From Tritonibacter mobilis (GTDB lineage: Bacteria > Pseudomonadota > Alphaproteobacteria > Rhodobacterales > Rhodobacteraceae): a DNA stretch of 64,000 nt. The stretch is taken from NCBI RefSeq assembly GCF_001681715.1, contig NZ_LNWY01000005.1, forward strand, positions 124,001 to 188,000, written 5' to 3'. The notes below the pieces were generated by a model, which did not search any database, was not told where the DNA came from, and saw only the letters and a program-made list of their open reading frames with translations. The translations under genes and the position numbers were made by a program. Below are positions 1 to 11,225 of the stretch, in pieces. How positions within the stretch are numbered: position 1 is the first letter of the stretch; every line of letters starts with the position of its first letter.

Positions 1-954
1 CGCAAGCCCCTCGGCCTCAGATTTCAGATAGTCGCTATAGGTAACGCCCGTTTTGACCAGATCTTCTGAGAAGACGATGCACATGCGCGGATCAGCGCTG
101 TCGGCCTCAACCCGCGTGTCGCTGACCCGAAAGCCGTATTTCGCCACCGCATTGTTCAGAAGTTCAGCAATTTGTTTGCGCGGCTGGATTTCCTCTGCCA
201 GTCGCAGCACGGAAATCATATCGCGACCGCGACCCAGCTTCTCCAAGGATTGTGCGGCCTCGATCAATGCGTTCACCTGCATCGGCGCTGCATCGGCCCG
301 CAAATAACCGTTCAGCGCGGCAGCAACGGACTCCGCAAGGTTGCGACGGGTTTCGCTGCTGTTGTCGGTGGGCATCGCACGCACGTAGCGGGCATACTCA
401 ACCCAGAGGTCCGGCGCATCGCTCAGTGCCACAGCTTCGCCCATCCAACGCGCAGCCATAGTCGCGTTATTCCCGGCAAAGAACTGTTGCGCGCCGTCAA
501 TCAACGTTCCGATGTCACGACCGCTCAACTGATAGCGTGTGCCGATCTCGCTGGCGAGTTTGCGCGCCGACGCCACATCGGCAGTCCCCGGCAAAGTGAG
601 CCGCGACGCACGGTCTGCAGCGCGAGCGGCCAGTCCCGCATCTACCTGGAGTTTGCGCACCGTGAGCGCGCCAACAAATGTCGATGGGTCGCGTAATTCT
701 GATTTTGGGAAACAGGCGTTGGATTTCACATTGTACACAAAGCCGACGCAGGCGCTCTGTGTGGCGCATGCGCGCTGGCAAGATTGCAGCGATGTATCGA
801 ACAACGCCTGCAAATCTGCCCCGAAATGATCTGTATCCGGTTGGGTTACAAACCTCTGCGTGGGCAAAGGCCCAGAATCACTGCCCTGCGCCTGCACTGC
901 GGGGCTCAGAACATTGGAAAAAAGAAAAACGAATAAAATCAATAGGCGCCGCAT
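1..954 (-). CDS. alpha-2-macroglobulin family protein, N-terminal part (runs off left edge)
   Basis: The reading frame opens at an ATG at 954 and stays open for 318 codons to the window edge. It begins with a secretory signal peptide (MRRLLILFVFLF, hydrophobic to about residue 20, then QAQG). A PAN/Apple-like cysteine module follows at about residues 40-100 (CQRAC, ACVGFVYN, NACFPKS), then a helical stretch. This order matches the N terminus of the long bacterial alpha-2-macroglobulins of Rhodobacteraceae, periplasmic protease traps that often pair with a PbpC-type transglycosylase. The bait region and the thioester motif, if present, lie outside the window. The family call rests on resemblance of this N-terminal part only. 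The gene is divergent from the histidine kinase gene. Confidence 0.8.
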   Translation of the reverse strand, partial: MRRLLILFVFLFSNVLSPAVQAQGSDSGPLPTQRFVTQPDTDHFGADLQALFDTSLQSCQRACATQSACVGFVYNVKSNACFPKSELRDPSTFVGALTVRKLQVDAGLAARAADRASRLTLPGTADVASARKLASEIGTRYQLSGRDIGTLIDGAQQFFAGNNATMAARWMGEAVALSDAPDLWVEYARYVRAMPTDNSSETRRNLAESVAAALNGYLRADAAPMQVNALIEAAQSLEKLGRGRDMISVLRLAEEIQPRKQIAELLNNAVAKYGFRVSDTRVEADSADPRMCIVFSEDLVKTGVTYSDYLKSEAEGLA

Positions 955-1105
955 GGAATCCTCCCTGTCACCGCGCAAAGGCTGACACGCGATTAACCTC
1001 ATAGCAAGCATGCTCGCCATAACACCAACGCTAAAGGCAAATTAAGGAATGCCTGCGAGATTGAGGCAGCAGGTGTGGAAATAACAAGTGTTGGAGTTGG
1101 CGCAG

Positions 1106-3349
1106 ATGTCGCTTGCTGAAAAATTGGCGCAGGAACGCAGGGCCCGATTGGCGGCTGAGCGGCTTCTGGAGCTGAAACAGGCGGAATTGACTGATGCGAA
1201 TCGCAAACTCGGTCGTCATGCGCTTGCGCTAACCAAACGCATCGGTGCGACCCAGGCAGAAATCGCCACGTTCAGAAACGAGAATGAGCGCGTTAAAAGC
1301 GACCTTAACACCGCCAATGAAAAGGTTGAGCAGGCCGAGCGACGGCTTTGGCACTCCATTCAGGCGTTTCAGGATGGGTTTGCCTTCTTTGACAGCAACA
1401 GCAAGCTGATCGGTGCCAACACCGCATATCTGAATATATTCGAGGGCGTCGAGGAAGTTGCGCCAGGCGTATCCTATGTCCGCATTCTGCAAGTCCTGAC
1501 CGATGAAGGGCTGATCGACACTGAGGAACTCTCGGCGGATGCATGGCGTGCGATGATGACCGAACGCTGGATGTCCCCTGCGCCGGAACCCACCGTGATT
1601 CGTCTCTGGAATGACCGTTACCTGAAGCTGATCGACCAGCGCGGCCATGACGGCGATATCGTAAGCCTGGCACTCGATATCACGGCGACGGTCCACTACG
1701 AGGAAGAGTTGCGCACCGCACGTGAACGCGCCGAGGCGGCCAACCGCGCCAAATCCGCTTTCCTTGCCAATATGAGCCATGAGATCCGCACGCCGATGAA
1801 TGGCGTTGTCGGCATGGCGGAGCTATTGAACGACACCAGCCTTACCGAAGAACAGCGCCTTTATGCCAATACGATCAAGAACTCTGGCGAGGCGCTTCTG
1901 GTCATCATCAACGACGTGCTCGACTACTCCAAGATCGAGGCCGAGAAACTGGTTCTACACCCTGAACCCTTTGATCTTGAGGCTTGCATGCATGAGGTGG
2001 TCATGCTGCTGCAGGCCAATGCGCGCGATAAAGGGCTGACGCTTCTGGTCGATTACGATCTCTTTATGCCGACGAGCTTTATCGGTGATCCGGGGCGTAT
2101 TCGTCAGATTCTGACCAACCTCATTGGCAATGCGGTGAAGTTCACAAATGAGGGCCACGTCACCGCCCGCGTGACCGGTGTTCCTCATCCCGAAGACAAC
2201 ACCGTGATGCTGCACATTTCCATTGAAGATAGCGGCATCGGTATTCCCGAAGAGAAAATTCAGCACATCTTTGGTGAGTTTAATCAGGTCGAGGATGAAA
2301 CCAACCGGCAATTCGAAGGCACGGGTCTTGGTCTTGCAATCACCGAGCGCCTCATCAAGATGATGGATGGCGAGATTTGGGTGGAAAGCGAGTTTGGCAA
2401 AGGGTCCTGCTTTGGCTTCCGCCTGCCATTGGTGGTGGCCGATGGCAGTCAGGTCAACGCACCGGAGCTTCCAGACGATCTCAATTGTGTGATGATCGTC
2501 GACGATATGGAAATCAATCGCGAGATCCTCAATCGGCAGCTTCAGCGCCTCGGCTTGAAAGTTATCCCTGTAACCAGCGGTGCCGGGGCGCTTGAACAGA
2601 TGTCCAAGGATGTCGATCTGGTGATTACCGATCGCAATTTGCCGGGAATGGACGGATTGAAACTGGCGCGTAGCCTGCGTCATGCTTGGTCAGATGTGCC
2701 GGTTCTGTTGCTCTCTTCCGACCCCGCCGACGCAAGCGATCCCGCCATCCGGGATATCTTTGCGGGCGTGCTGCAAAAACCGATACCACGCGGCGCATTG
2801 TTCACCGCGCTCTCCAAGCTCAGCGCGCCCAGCGGGCAGCCACCTTCTGCATCGCACGCGGTTGAGGCGGCTCCTAGCCCAGCGATGACCCAATCAACGG
2901 CGACGGCTGAGATAGCCTCTGATTTGCGCCGAATGCGCGTATTGGCGGCAGAGGACAACCGCACCAACCAGTTGGTGTTCCGTAAGATGGTCAAAGATAT
3001 GAACATCGATCTGCGGTTTGCTGGAAATGGTCAAGAAGCGGTCGAACTATATCAGAGCTTTGTGCCCGACATGATCTTCATGGATATTTCCATGCCGAAA
3101 ATGGACGGCAAACAAGCCACTCAGGCCATTCGCGAGCTGGAGAAGGAAAATGGCCGCAAGGTGCAGATTGTTGCGCTGACCGCCCATGCGATGGATGGCG
3201 ATTCTGAGGGGATCCTTGCGGCAGGGCTTGATGACTATCTCACCAAACCTCTGCGCAAATCGCTGATCCACGAACGGATCATGAAGAACATGCCAGCCGC
3301 CGTGGCCCCCCTTCAATGCGAAGGGGGAGACCTTCAGGCAACCGGTTAA
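1106..3349 (+). CDS. hybrid sensor histidine kinase with two receiver domains
   Basis: This soluble hybrid kinase has no membrane segment. In order it has an N-terminal coiled coil (about 5-80), a PAS-like domain (about 82-200), a HisKA domain with the phospho-acceptor in SHEIRTP (His225), and a HATPase_c domain (N box near 340, DSGIGI near 376, GTGLGL near 405). A first receiver follows (VDD, Asp509 in [10 protein letters not shown]), then a second receiver (AEDN, Asp660 in [10 protein letters not shown], Lys714 in LTKP). There is no Hpt domain and no adjacent response regulator gene, so its output is unknown. GTG 1088 is possible in the same frame. ATG 1106 is preferred because GGAG at 1093-1096 is well spaced for it. 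Confidence 0.92.
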   Translation: MSLAEKLAQERRARLAAERLLELKQAELTDANRKLGRHALALTKRIGATQAEIATFRNENERVKSDLNTANEKVEQAERRLWHSIQAFQDGFAFFDSNSKLIGANTAYLNIFEGVEEVAPGVSYVRILQVLTDEGLIDTEELSADAWRAMMTERWMSPAPEPTVIRLWNDRYLKLIDQRGHDGDIVSLALDITATVHYEEELRTARERAEAANRAKSAFLANMSHEIRTPMNGVVGMAELLNDTSLTEEQRLYANTIKNSGEALLVIINDVLDYSKIEAEKLVLHPEPFDLEACMHEVVMLLQANARDKGLTLLVDYDLFMPTSFIGDPGRIRQILTNLIGNAVKFTNEGHVTARVTGVPHPEDNTVMLHISIEDSGIGIPEEKIQHIFGEFNQVEDETNRQFEGTGLGLAITERLIKMMDGEIWVESEFGKGSCFGFRLPLVVADGSQVNAPELPDDLNCVMIVDDMEINREILNRQLQRLGLKVIPVTSGAGALEQMSKDVDLVITDRNLPGMDGLKLARSLRHAWSDVPVLLLSSDPADASDPAIRDIFAGVLQKPIPRGALFTALSKLSAPSGQPPSASHAVEAAPSPAMTQSTATAEIASDLRRMRVLAAEDNRTNQLVFRKMVKDMNIDLRFAGNGQEAVELYQSFVPDMIFMDISMPKMDGKQATQAIRELEKENGRKVQIVALTAHAMDGDSEGILAAGLDDYLTKPLRKSLIHERIMKNMPAAVAPLQCEGGDLQATG

Positions 3350-3373
3350 AGCCGCCTGAAGGAACCACTTTTT
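3331..3373 (+). terminator. hairpin terminator overlapping the end of the hybrid kinase gene
   Basis: CCTTCAGGC (3331-3339) is complementary to GCCTGAAGG (3354-3362), and a TTTTT run follows at 3369-3373. The kinase stop codon (3347-3349) is in the loop, and the T run touches the stop codon of the convergent lpd gene. Confidence 0.7.
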
Positions 3374-4730
3374 AGATGTGCAGAGCGTGACCCAGCGCCT
3401 TGAGGCATGCCTCTTGCAAGCCTTCGGATTGCGTGGGATGCGCGTGCACTGTCGCTGCGATATCTTCCAGACAGGCCCCCATCTCGATCGCGAGTGAGAA
3501 CGCCGCCGAAAGTTCGGAAATCCCTGCTCCAACGCCCTGAAGCCCGACGACGGCATTATCGGCCTCACGCCACACCACACGAATAAACCCATCATCACGT
3601 TCGGTCGTCATCGCACGGCCATTGGCGATGAAGGGGAACTCCGCCGATTTAGTGCCGTCATTCTCTCCCGGCAGCGCGCCGCAGGTAACGATCTCCGGAT
3701 CGGTGAAACAGACTGCGGGGATCGCCCTTTTGTCCCATTCGACGGAATGCCCCGCCAGATATTCCGCAACCATTTCGCCCTGTGCCATCGCCCGATGGGC
3801 CAGCATCGGCTCTCCAGTCACATCCCCAATGGCGTAAATGCCGCGCATGGAGGTCTGGCACATTTTGTCGATGCGAATGAAGGGCCCGTTCATGGTAAGG
3901 GACAGCTCATCAATGCCGATCCCTTGCGTGCGCGCACGGCGTCCGACAGTAACCAGAACGCGCTCGGCCTCCACATCCCCGGCATCTGTTGTCAGCACAG
4001 ACGCCTCATGTGATTGCGCCTTGGTGCCTGTCATCACGGTAACGCCCAACTCCTCCAGACGTTTGTGAACCGGACGGGTCAGCGCCTTGTCGTAAAGCGG
4101 CAGGATACGATCTTCGGCCTCAACAATTGTCACCTTGGAGCCGAGTTTGGCAAAGACCGTACCCAATTCCAGACCGATGTAGCCGCCGCCAACCACCGCG
4201 AGGCTTTTGGGAACTTCGGTCAGCGACAGCGCCTCGGTCGAGGACATAACCGCGCCGCCAAAGGGCAAGAAGGGCAACTCAACCGGGGCCGATCCTGTGG
4301 CGATCACAATGTAGTCCGCGCGGATCTGCGTGTCGCCATCCGCGCCTTTCACCACGACTGTCTTGCCGTCCACGAAACGTGCGCGGCCCGACACCATCTT
4401 TACGCCCGCTTTATGCAAAAGCCCACCGACACCGCCGGTCAGACGCTCCACAATGCCATCTTTCCACGCGACGGTTTGCTTCAGGTCAATGGTCGGCGCA
4501 GAAGCCGAAATTCCCAAGGGACCAGAAGCAGCATGGGTCATCTTGTAAAACTCATCCGCCGCATGGATCATCGCTTTGGACGGGATACAGCCGATATTAA
4601 GGCATGTGCCCCCCGCGCGCGCCTCATCGACGACGACAGTGTCCAATCCCAGCTGCCCTGCGCGAATGGCACAGACATAGCCACCTGGTCCGGCACCGAT
4701 CACCAGAACTTTGCATTTAATGTCAGTCAT
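3372..4730 (-). CDS. lpdA: dihydrolipoyl dehydrogenase (E3 of the branched-chain complex)
   Basis: This 452-residue flavoprotein disulfide reductase reoxidises the lipoyl group of the E2 subunit with NAD+. It shows the FAD motif GAGPGG near residue 12 and the redox-active disulfide GGTCLNIGC (Cys43, Cys48). It also has an NAD-binding GGGYIG motif in the middle, an FAD-contacting AIGD motif, and the C-terminal HAHPTQSE signature with the catalytic His-Glu pair. Its ATG (4728-4730) directly abuts the stop of the E2 gene, so it is the last gene of the branched-chain keto acid dehydrogenase operon. That context suggests the branched-chain-specific E3 (LpdV type) rather than the pyruvate or oxoglutarate one. 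Confidence 0.95.
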   Translation of the reverse strand: MTDIKCKVLVIGAGPGGYVCAIRAGQLGLDTVVVDEARAGGTCLNIGCIPSKAMIHAADEFYKMTHAASGPLGISASAPTIDLKQTVAWKDGIVERLTGGVGGLLHKAGVKMVSGRARFVDGKTVVVKGADGDTQIRADYIVIATGSAPVELPFLPFGGAVMSSTEALSLTEVPKSLAVVGGGYIGLELGTVFAKLGSKVTIVEAEDRILPLYDKALTRPVHKRLEELGVTVMTGTKAQSHEASVLTTDAGDVEAERVLVTVGRRARTQGIGIDELSLTMNGPFIRIDKMCQTSMRGIYAIGDVTGEPMLAHRAMAQGEMVAEYLAGHSVEWDKRAIPAVCFTDPEIVTCGALPGENDGTKSAEFPFIANGRAMTTERDDGFIRVVWREADNAVVGLQGVGAGISELSAAFSLAIEMGACLEDIAATVHAHPTQSEGLQEACLKALGHALHI

Positions 4731-5999
4731 CTAGCCCTCGACAAACAGCATCGCTGGCGTTTCCAGCAGGAGTTTCAGTTTTTGCACAAATACAGCCGCG
4801 TCCCAGCCATCAATCACCCGGTGATCGAAAGAGCAGGAGATATTCATCATCTTGCAGGGCTGAAACTGCTGACCGTCCCAGACAGGGCGCATCTGCAGTT
4901 TGTTTACGCCAACAATCGCCACTTCGGGGTGATTGATGATCGGCGTGGTCGCAATCGCGCCGAGCGCGCCAAGCGAGGTGATAGTGATGGTTCCGCCCAT
5001 CAATTCATCCCGCTTGATCGAGCCATCCCGCGCCGCTTCTGCCAGACGTGTAAGCTCTGACGCATTGTCCCAAAGGCTGCCCGACTCCGCATGATGCACC
5101 ACAGGAACATTGAGCCCGTTCGGTGTTTGCGTGGCGATCCCGACATGGACGCCGCCATGACGATAGATGATCCCTTCGTCATCATCGTAGCGCGCGTTCA
5201 GTTCTGGCTGCTCGCGCACAGCTTCGACAATCGCGCGCATCAGGAACGGCAACAAAGTCAGCTTCGGGCGCTGGTCTTTGTACTTTCGATTCAACGCCGC
5301 GCGCAGATCTTCGAGCGCGTCCATCTCGATCTCTTCAACGATGGTGATATGCGGGATCTGGCGCTTGGAGATTGCCATCTTCTCGGCGATCTTGCGACGC
5401 ATCCCGACCACGCGCACCTCTTCAACGCCGGTGTTTTTGCCGCGCGTGACACTGCCCTGCTGAATGCCACCCGACGCGATCCAGTTTTCTAGGTCCGCAT
5501 GACTGATGCGTCCCCCCGGGCCGCTACCGGGCACTTGTCTCAGATCAACGCCCTCTTCGCGCGCCCGTGCCCTTACAGACGGAGCGGCCAGCGGTTTGGT
5601 ATTCTTGGCCCGCGCGACGGGTTTACTGGTTTTCACCAGAGGGCGCGCGGGTTCTGCCGCCTTGGCCTGAGGTTCAGGCTTGGGTTCGGGCTTATCTTCT
5701 TTGGGGGCGGGCGTTGGCTTTGACGCTTCCGGCGCAGAGGCATCTTCATTGCCATCGCCGTCCACTTCGATACGCACCAAAACGGAGCCGATCGCCAACA
5801 TATCACCGATCTCACCGCCGAGTTCGACCACCTTTCCTTCGACGGAAGAAGGCACTTCTACGGCGGCTTTGTCGGTCATCACAGCGGCTAGCACATCGTC
5901 TTCCTTGACGATATCGCCGGGTTTTACATGCCATTCAGTGAGTTCCGCCTCTGCGATGCCTTCACCCACGTCTGGCAGGCGGATTGCATAGATCCCCAT
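4731..5999 (-). CDS. bkdB: branched-chain alpha-keto acid dehydrogenase E2, dihydrolipoamide acyltransferase
   Basis: This is a 422-residue acyltransferase. It has one lipoyl domain (residues 1-80, lipoylated Lys44 in MTDKAAVEV), a Pro/Ala/Lys/Glu-rich linker (about 90-150), a peripheral subunit-binding domain (about 155-195, ending GSGPGGRI) and a catalytic domain with the HxxxDG motif (His393, Asp397). The start is ATG 5999, preceded by GGAGG; the frame is open further upstream but nothing there looks like a lipoyl domain. It follows the E1 beta stop by four bases. E2 transfers the branched acyl group from E1 to CoA and forms the core of the complex. Confidence 0.94.
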   Translation of the reverse strand: MGIYAIRLPDVGEGIAEAELTEWHVKPGDIVKEDDVLAAVMTDKAAVEVPSSVEGKVVELGGEIGDMLAIGSVLVRIEVDGDGNEDASAPEASKPTPAPKEDKPEPKPEPQAKAAEPARPLVKTSKPVARAKNTKPLAAPSVRARAREEGVDLRQVPGSGPGGRISHADLENWIASGGIQQGSVTRGKNTGVEEVRVVGMRRKIAEKMAISKRQIPHITIVEEIEMDALEDLRAALNRKYKDQRPKLTLLPFLMRAIVEAVREQPELNARYDDDEGIIYRHGGVHVGIATQTPNGLNVPVVHHAESGSLWDNASELTRLAEAARDGSIKRDELMGGTITITSLGALGAIATTPIINHPEVAIVGVNKLQMRPVWDGQQFQPCKMMNISCSFDHRVIDGWDAAVFVQKLKLLLETPAMLFVEG

Positions 6000-6003
6000 C
6001 CGC

Positions 6004-7017
6004 TCAATCCTCCATGCATTTTTTGAGGGCTTCACCGACCCGTTCGGGGCCGGGGAAGTAATTCCATTCCTGCGCGTGCGGATAGGGCGTATCCCAGCCC
6101 GTGACGCGGATAATCGGTGCCTCAAGATGGTAAAAACAATTCTCTTGCACGATCGACATCAATTCCGCGCCAAAGCCTGAGGTCTTGGTCGCCTCATGCA
6201 CGATCACGCAGCGCCCGGTTTTTTCCACAGAAGCCACAATGGTCTCCAGATCCAGCGGCAGCAGGGTGCGCAGGTCGATCACCTCAGCGTCAACGCCCGT
6301 CTCTTCGGCGGCGGCTTCGGCCACGTAGACCATGGTGCCATAGGCCAGCACAGTCACGTCGCTGCCTTCGCGACGAATGGCGGCCTTGCCGAGCGGGATC
6401 GGCTCGTACCCGTCCGAAACATCACCCAAGGGATGCTTCTTCCAACTGGTGACGGGACGGTCGTGATAACCATCAAAAGGCCCATTATAGAGCCGCTTCG
6501 GCTCGAGAAAGATCACCGGATCGGGGTCTTCGATGGCGGCCAAGAGCAGACCTTTGGCATCGCTTGGATTGGACGGCACCACCGTTTTTAGACCCGACGA
6601 ATGGGTGAAAAACGCCTCGGGTGACTGGCTGTGCGTCTGGCCGCCAAAGATACCGCCGCCGGTGGGCATGCGGATCACAATCGGGCAGGTGAAATCCCCT
6701 GCCGAGCGATGCCGCAGACGCGCAGCCTCTGAGACGATCTGATCAATTGCCGGATACACGTAATCGGCAAACTGGATCTCGATCACCGGGCGCAATCCGT
6801 AGGCAGCCATTCCAATCGCGGTGCCGACAATGCCTGCCTCGTTGATCGGCGCATCAAAGCAGCGTGATTTTCCATACTTCTTCTGCAGGCCTGCGGTGAC
6901 GCGGAAGACGCCGCCGAAATAGCCTACATCTTCGCCGTAGACGACCACGCGGTCGTCTTTTTCCATGGCCACATCATGCGCATCGCGCAGGGCCTCGATC
7001 ATGGTCATCTGGGCCAT
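6004..7017 (-). CDS. bkdA2: branched-chain keto acid dehydrogenase E1 component, beta subunit
   Basis: This 337-residue transketolase-like beta subunit pairs with the alpha subunit next to it to decarboxylate 2-keto acids from valine, leucine and isoleucine. Visible family signatures are GEDVGYFGGVFRVT near residue 30, the conserved PINEAGIVG segment, and the C-terminal transketolase domain (about 205-325, DLRTLLPLD). The full length is typical. Its ATG lies one base from the stop of the alpha gene, indicating translational coupling within the operon. Confidence 0.94.
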   Translation of the reverse strand: MAQMTMIEALRDAHDVAMEKDDRVVVYGEDVGYFGGVFRVTAGLQKKYGKSRCFDAPINEAGIVGTAIGMAAYGLRPVIEIQFADYVYPAIDQIVSEAARLRHRSAGDFTCPIVIRMPTGGGIFGGQTHSQSPEAFFTHSSGLKTVVPSNPSDAKGLLLAAIEDPDPVIFLEPKRLYNGPFDGYHDRPVTSWKKHPLGDVSDGYEPIPLGKAAIRREGSDVTVLAYGTMVYVAEAAAEETGVDAEVIDLRTLLPLDLETIVASVEKTGRCVIVHEATKTSGFGAELMSIVQENCFYHLEAPIIRVTGWDTPYPHAQEWNYFPGPERVGEALKKCMED

Positions 7018-7018
7018 G

Positions 7019-9327
<2,309 letters not shown>

Positions 9328-9353
9328 GGTCTCTCCACCGGGCAGAAATCTGA

Positions 9354-9374
9354 TTTGGCGATTTTATCGCAAAA
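9354..9374. promoter_or_regulatory. possible Lrp/AsnC operator in the ldh-regulator divergent promoter
   Basis: GCGAT-TTT-ATCGC (9358-9370) is an inverted repeat with T/A-rich extensions on both sides, midway between the divergent ldh and Lrp-type genes. It has the short-palindrome-in-AT-tracts look of AsnC-family sites. The assignment is by position only. Confidence 0.35.
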
Positions 9375-9449
9375 CACTGGTGGAAAAATCGAACATCCCC
9401 CATGTATATTGCGAATGATTGGTGTTTACCGCTACAAATGAGGCTTATT

Positions 9450-9914
9450 GTGGCTAGATACGCTGCAGACAGGTTAGACCGTGCGATTCTACGCGCTCTG
9501 CGAGAAGACGGTCGTATGTCTCTGGTCCAGCTGTCCGACCGTGTTGGATTATCTCCGACCCCTGTAAAACGACGCCTGCGACAGCTGGAAGACAGCGGGT
9601 TGATCGAAGGTTACGTCGCCCGCATCGATCGCAAGACAGCGGGCTTTGGCATTACTGCGTTTGTATCGGTTGAACTGGAGAAACAGGACGCCGAAGCAGT
9701 GGCTACCTTTCAAAAGAAAGTCGCGCAATTTGAAGAGGTTGTCACAGGCAGCCTGATGACAGGCGCGCAGGATTTCCTGCTGGAAGTCGTGGTGGAGAGC
9801 CTCGAAGAATTCGAGACGTTTCTTCAGACCAAACTCATGCGTGTGGAGGGGCTGCGCGCGGTGCGTTCTCGCTTTGCGCTGCGCAAGTTCATCGACCGCA
9901 CGCGCATCCCTTAA
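9450..9914 (+). CDS. Lrp/AsnC family transcriptional regulator of branched-chain catabolism
   Basis: About 154 residues. An N-terminal winged HTH (LDRAILRALREDGR, then LSDRVGLSPTPVKRRLRQLEDSGLI) is followed by the RAM/AsnC ligand-binding domain (FGITAFVSVELEK to the end). The divergent position next to ldh and bkd suggests a BkdR-like activator that senses branched-chain amino acids (inference). GTG 9450 is chosen because TGAGG (9439-9443) is six bases upstream. ATG 9438 is an alternative that would add four residues but has a poor ribosome site. The gene converges on the iron alcohol dehydrogenase gene. Confidence 0.9.
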   Translation: MARYAADRLDRAILRALREDGRMSLVQLSDRVGLSPTPVKRRLRQLEDSGLIEGYVARIDRKTAGFGITAFVSVELEKQDAEAVATFQKKVAQFEEVVTGSLMTGAQDFLLEVVVESLEEFETFLQTKLMRVEGLRAVRSRFALRKFIDRTRIP

Positions 9915-9922
9915 GAATAAGA

Positions 9923-9955
9923 AGAGGCCGCCCCCACAATGTAGGCGCGGCCTCT
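9923..9955. terminator. bidirectional hairpin between convergent genes
   Basis: AGAGGCCGC (9923-9931) pairs perfectly with GCGGCCTCT (9947-9955) between the stop of the Lrp-type gene and the stop of the iron alcohol dehydrogenase gene. No long T run follows on either strand. Confidence 0.55.
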
Positions 9956-9985
9956 GGATCGGTTTTTCGGGGACCGATTATTCAA

Positions 9986-11131
9986 TCAAAGTGCGGCTTT
10001 GAACAGCTGTGTCAGGTTTTCCTCGGTCAGTTTGACGGGATTGCCGCCACAGCTGGGATCAATGATCGCGCCTTTGACCAGTTCGGGGATGGAGTTCTCG
10101 GTGACGCCGAGTTCCGCAAGGCCGCGCGGAATGCCGAGGCTGTCGTTGAACTCCTGCACAAACGCCTTGAACCCGTCAAAGCCGCCCGCGATGCCAAGGT
10201 AAGCCGCCGCCATGTCAAAACGTTCGGCAATCTCAGAGGCGTTGAACTCCAGCACAGCAGGCATGCAGACCGCATTGGTGGTGCCGTGGTGGGTGTTGAA
10301 ATGTGCGCCAATAGGGTGGCTCATCGCGTGGATTGCGCCGAGGCCCTTCTGGAACGCGGTCGCGCCCATGGCCGCCGCAGACATCATATGCGCTCGCGCC
10401 TCTATGTCGGTGCCATCTGCGTAGGCGCGCGGCAGGTAATCCTTGACCAGGCGCATACCTTCAAGCGCCATGCCCTGCGACATCGGGTGGTAATGCGGCG
10501 AGGAGAAGGCCTCGACACAATGGGCGAAGGCATCAAGGCCGGTGCCGGCAGTGATGAACTTGGGCATACCCACGGTCAGTTCGGGATCGCAGATCACCAC
10601 GGTGGGCAGGACCTTGGGGTGGAAGATGATCTTTTTCTGATGGGTGACGCTGTCGGTGATGACAGAGGCGCGGCCCACCTCAGACCCGGTGCCCGCAGTA
10701 GTGGGCACCGCGATGATCGGCGCGATGGCGTCGGCATCGGCGCGGGTCCACCAATCGCCAATGTCCTCAAAATCCCAGACCGGGCGAGTCTGGCCCGCCA
10801 TGAAGGCGACCATCTTGCCCAGATCGAGACCGGAGCCGCCGCCAAAGGCGATCACCCCGTCATGGCCGCCTGCCTTGTAGGCCGCGACACCGGCATCGAG
10901 GTTCTTCTCGTTCGGGTTGGGATCTACCTCGGAGAACATCCCGCGACCAAGGCCGGCGGCCTCCATGATGTCGAGGGTGGATTTTGTCACGGGCAGATCC
11001 GCAAGCCCCTTGTCGGTGACCAGCAGTGGCTTCTCGATCCCGGCCTGCGCGCAGGCATCGGCCAGTTCCTTGATCCGGCCTGCGCCGAATTTGATTGCGG
11101 TCGGGTATGACCAGTTTCCAATGAGAGACAT
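9986..11131 (-). CDS. iron-containing alcohol dehydrogenase
   Basis: This 381-residue group III metal-dependent alcohol dehydrogenase has the NAD-binding GGGSGLD motif near 95. The metal-ligand region includes GTGLDAFAHCVEAF (Asp and His) and GAIHAMSHPIGAHFNTHHG (two more His). The start is ATG 11131, eight bases after AGGA; the ATG two codons upstream is too close to that site. It is the last gene of the TRAP/ligase operon. By context it would oxidise a hydroxyl group on the imported substrate or on its gamma-glutamyl adduct (inference); the actual substrate is not readable from the sequence. Confidence 0.9.
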   Translation of the reverse strand: MSLIGNWSYPTAIKFGAGRIKELADACAQAGIEKPLLVTDKGLADLPVTKSTLDIMEAAGLGRGMFSEVDPNPNEKNLDAGVAAYKAGGHDGVIAFGGGSGLDLGKMVAFMAGQTRPVWDFEDIGDWWTRADADAIAPIIAVPTTAGTGSEVGRASVITDSVTHQKKIIFHPKVLPTVVICDPELTVGMPKFITAGTGLDAFAHCVEAFSSPHYHPMSQGMALEGMRLVKDYLPRAYADGTDIEARAHMMSAAAMGATAFQKGLGAIHAMSHPIGAHFNTHHGTTNAVCMPAVLEFNASEIAERFDMAAAYLGIAGGFDGFKAFVQEFNDSLGIPRGLAELGVTENSIPELVKGAIIDPSCGGNPVKLTEENLTQLFKAAL

Positions 11132-11157
11132 CAGCATGTTCCTGTGGTGAGCCGGAG

Positions 11158-11222
11158 GTAGGGGCGCTGCCCCCGCTTGCCATACGGCAAGCTCCCCCGA
11201 GATATTTTCAAGAAGTTGAAGG
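11158..11222 (+). repeat. dispersed intergenic repeat, copy A
   Basis: A GC hairpin GGGGCGCTGCCCC is followed by a second hairpin (GCTTGCC/GGCAAGC), the core CCCCCGAGATATTTTC and an AAGAAG tail. The same architecture recurs five more times in this window (12650, 41518, 56511, 56587, 63762). Here it fills the gap between the aldehyde dehydrogenase and alcohol dehydrogenase genes, in the orientation opposite to transcription. Confidence 0.7.
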
Positions 11223-11225
11223 GCC

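Noticed and set aside
6000-6125. N-terminal extension of the E2 gene
   Set aside because: The 42 upstream residues lie inside the E1 beta gene and lack homology; ATG 5999 has GGAGG and begins the lipoyl domain.
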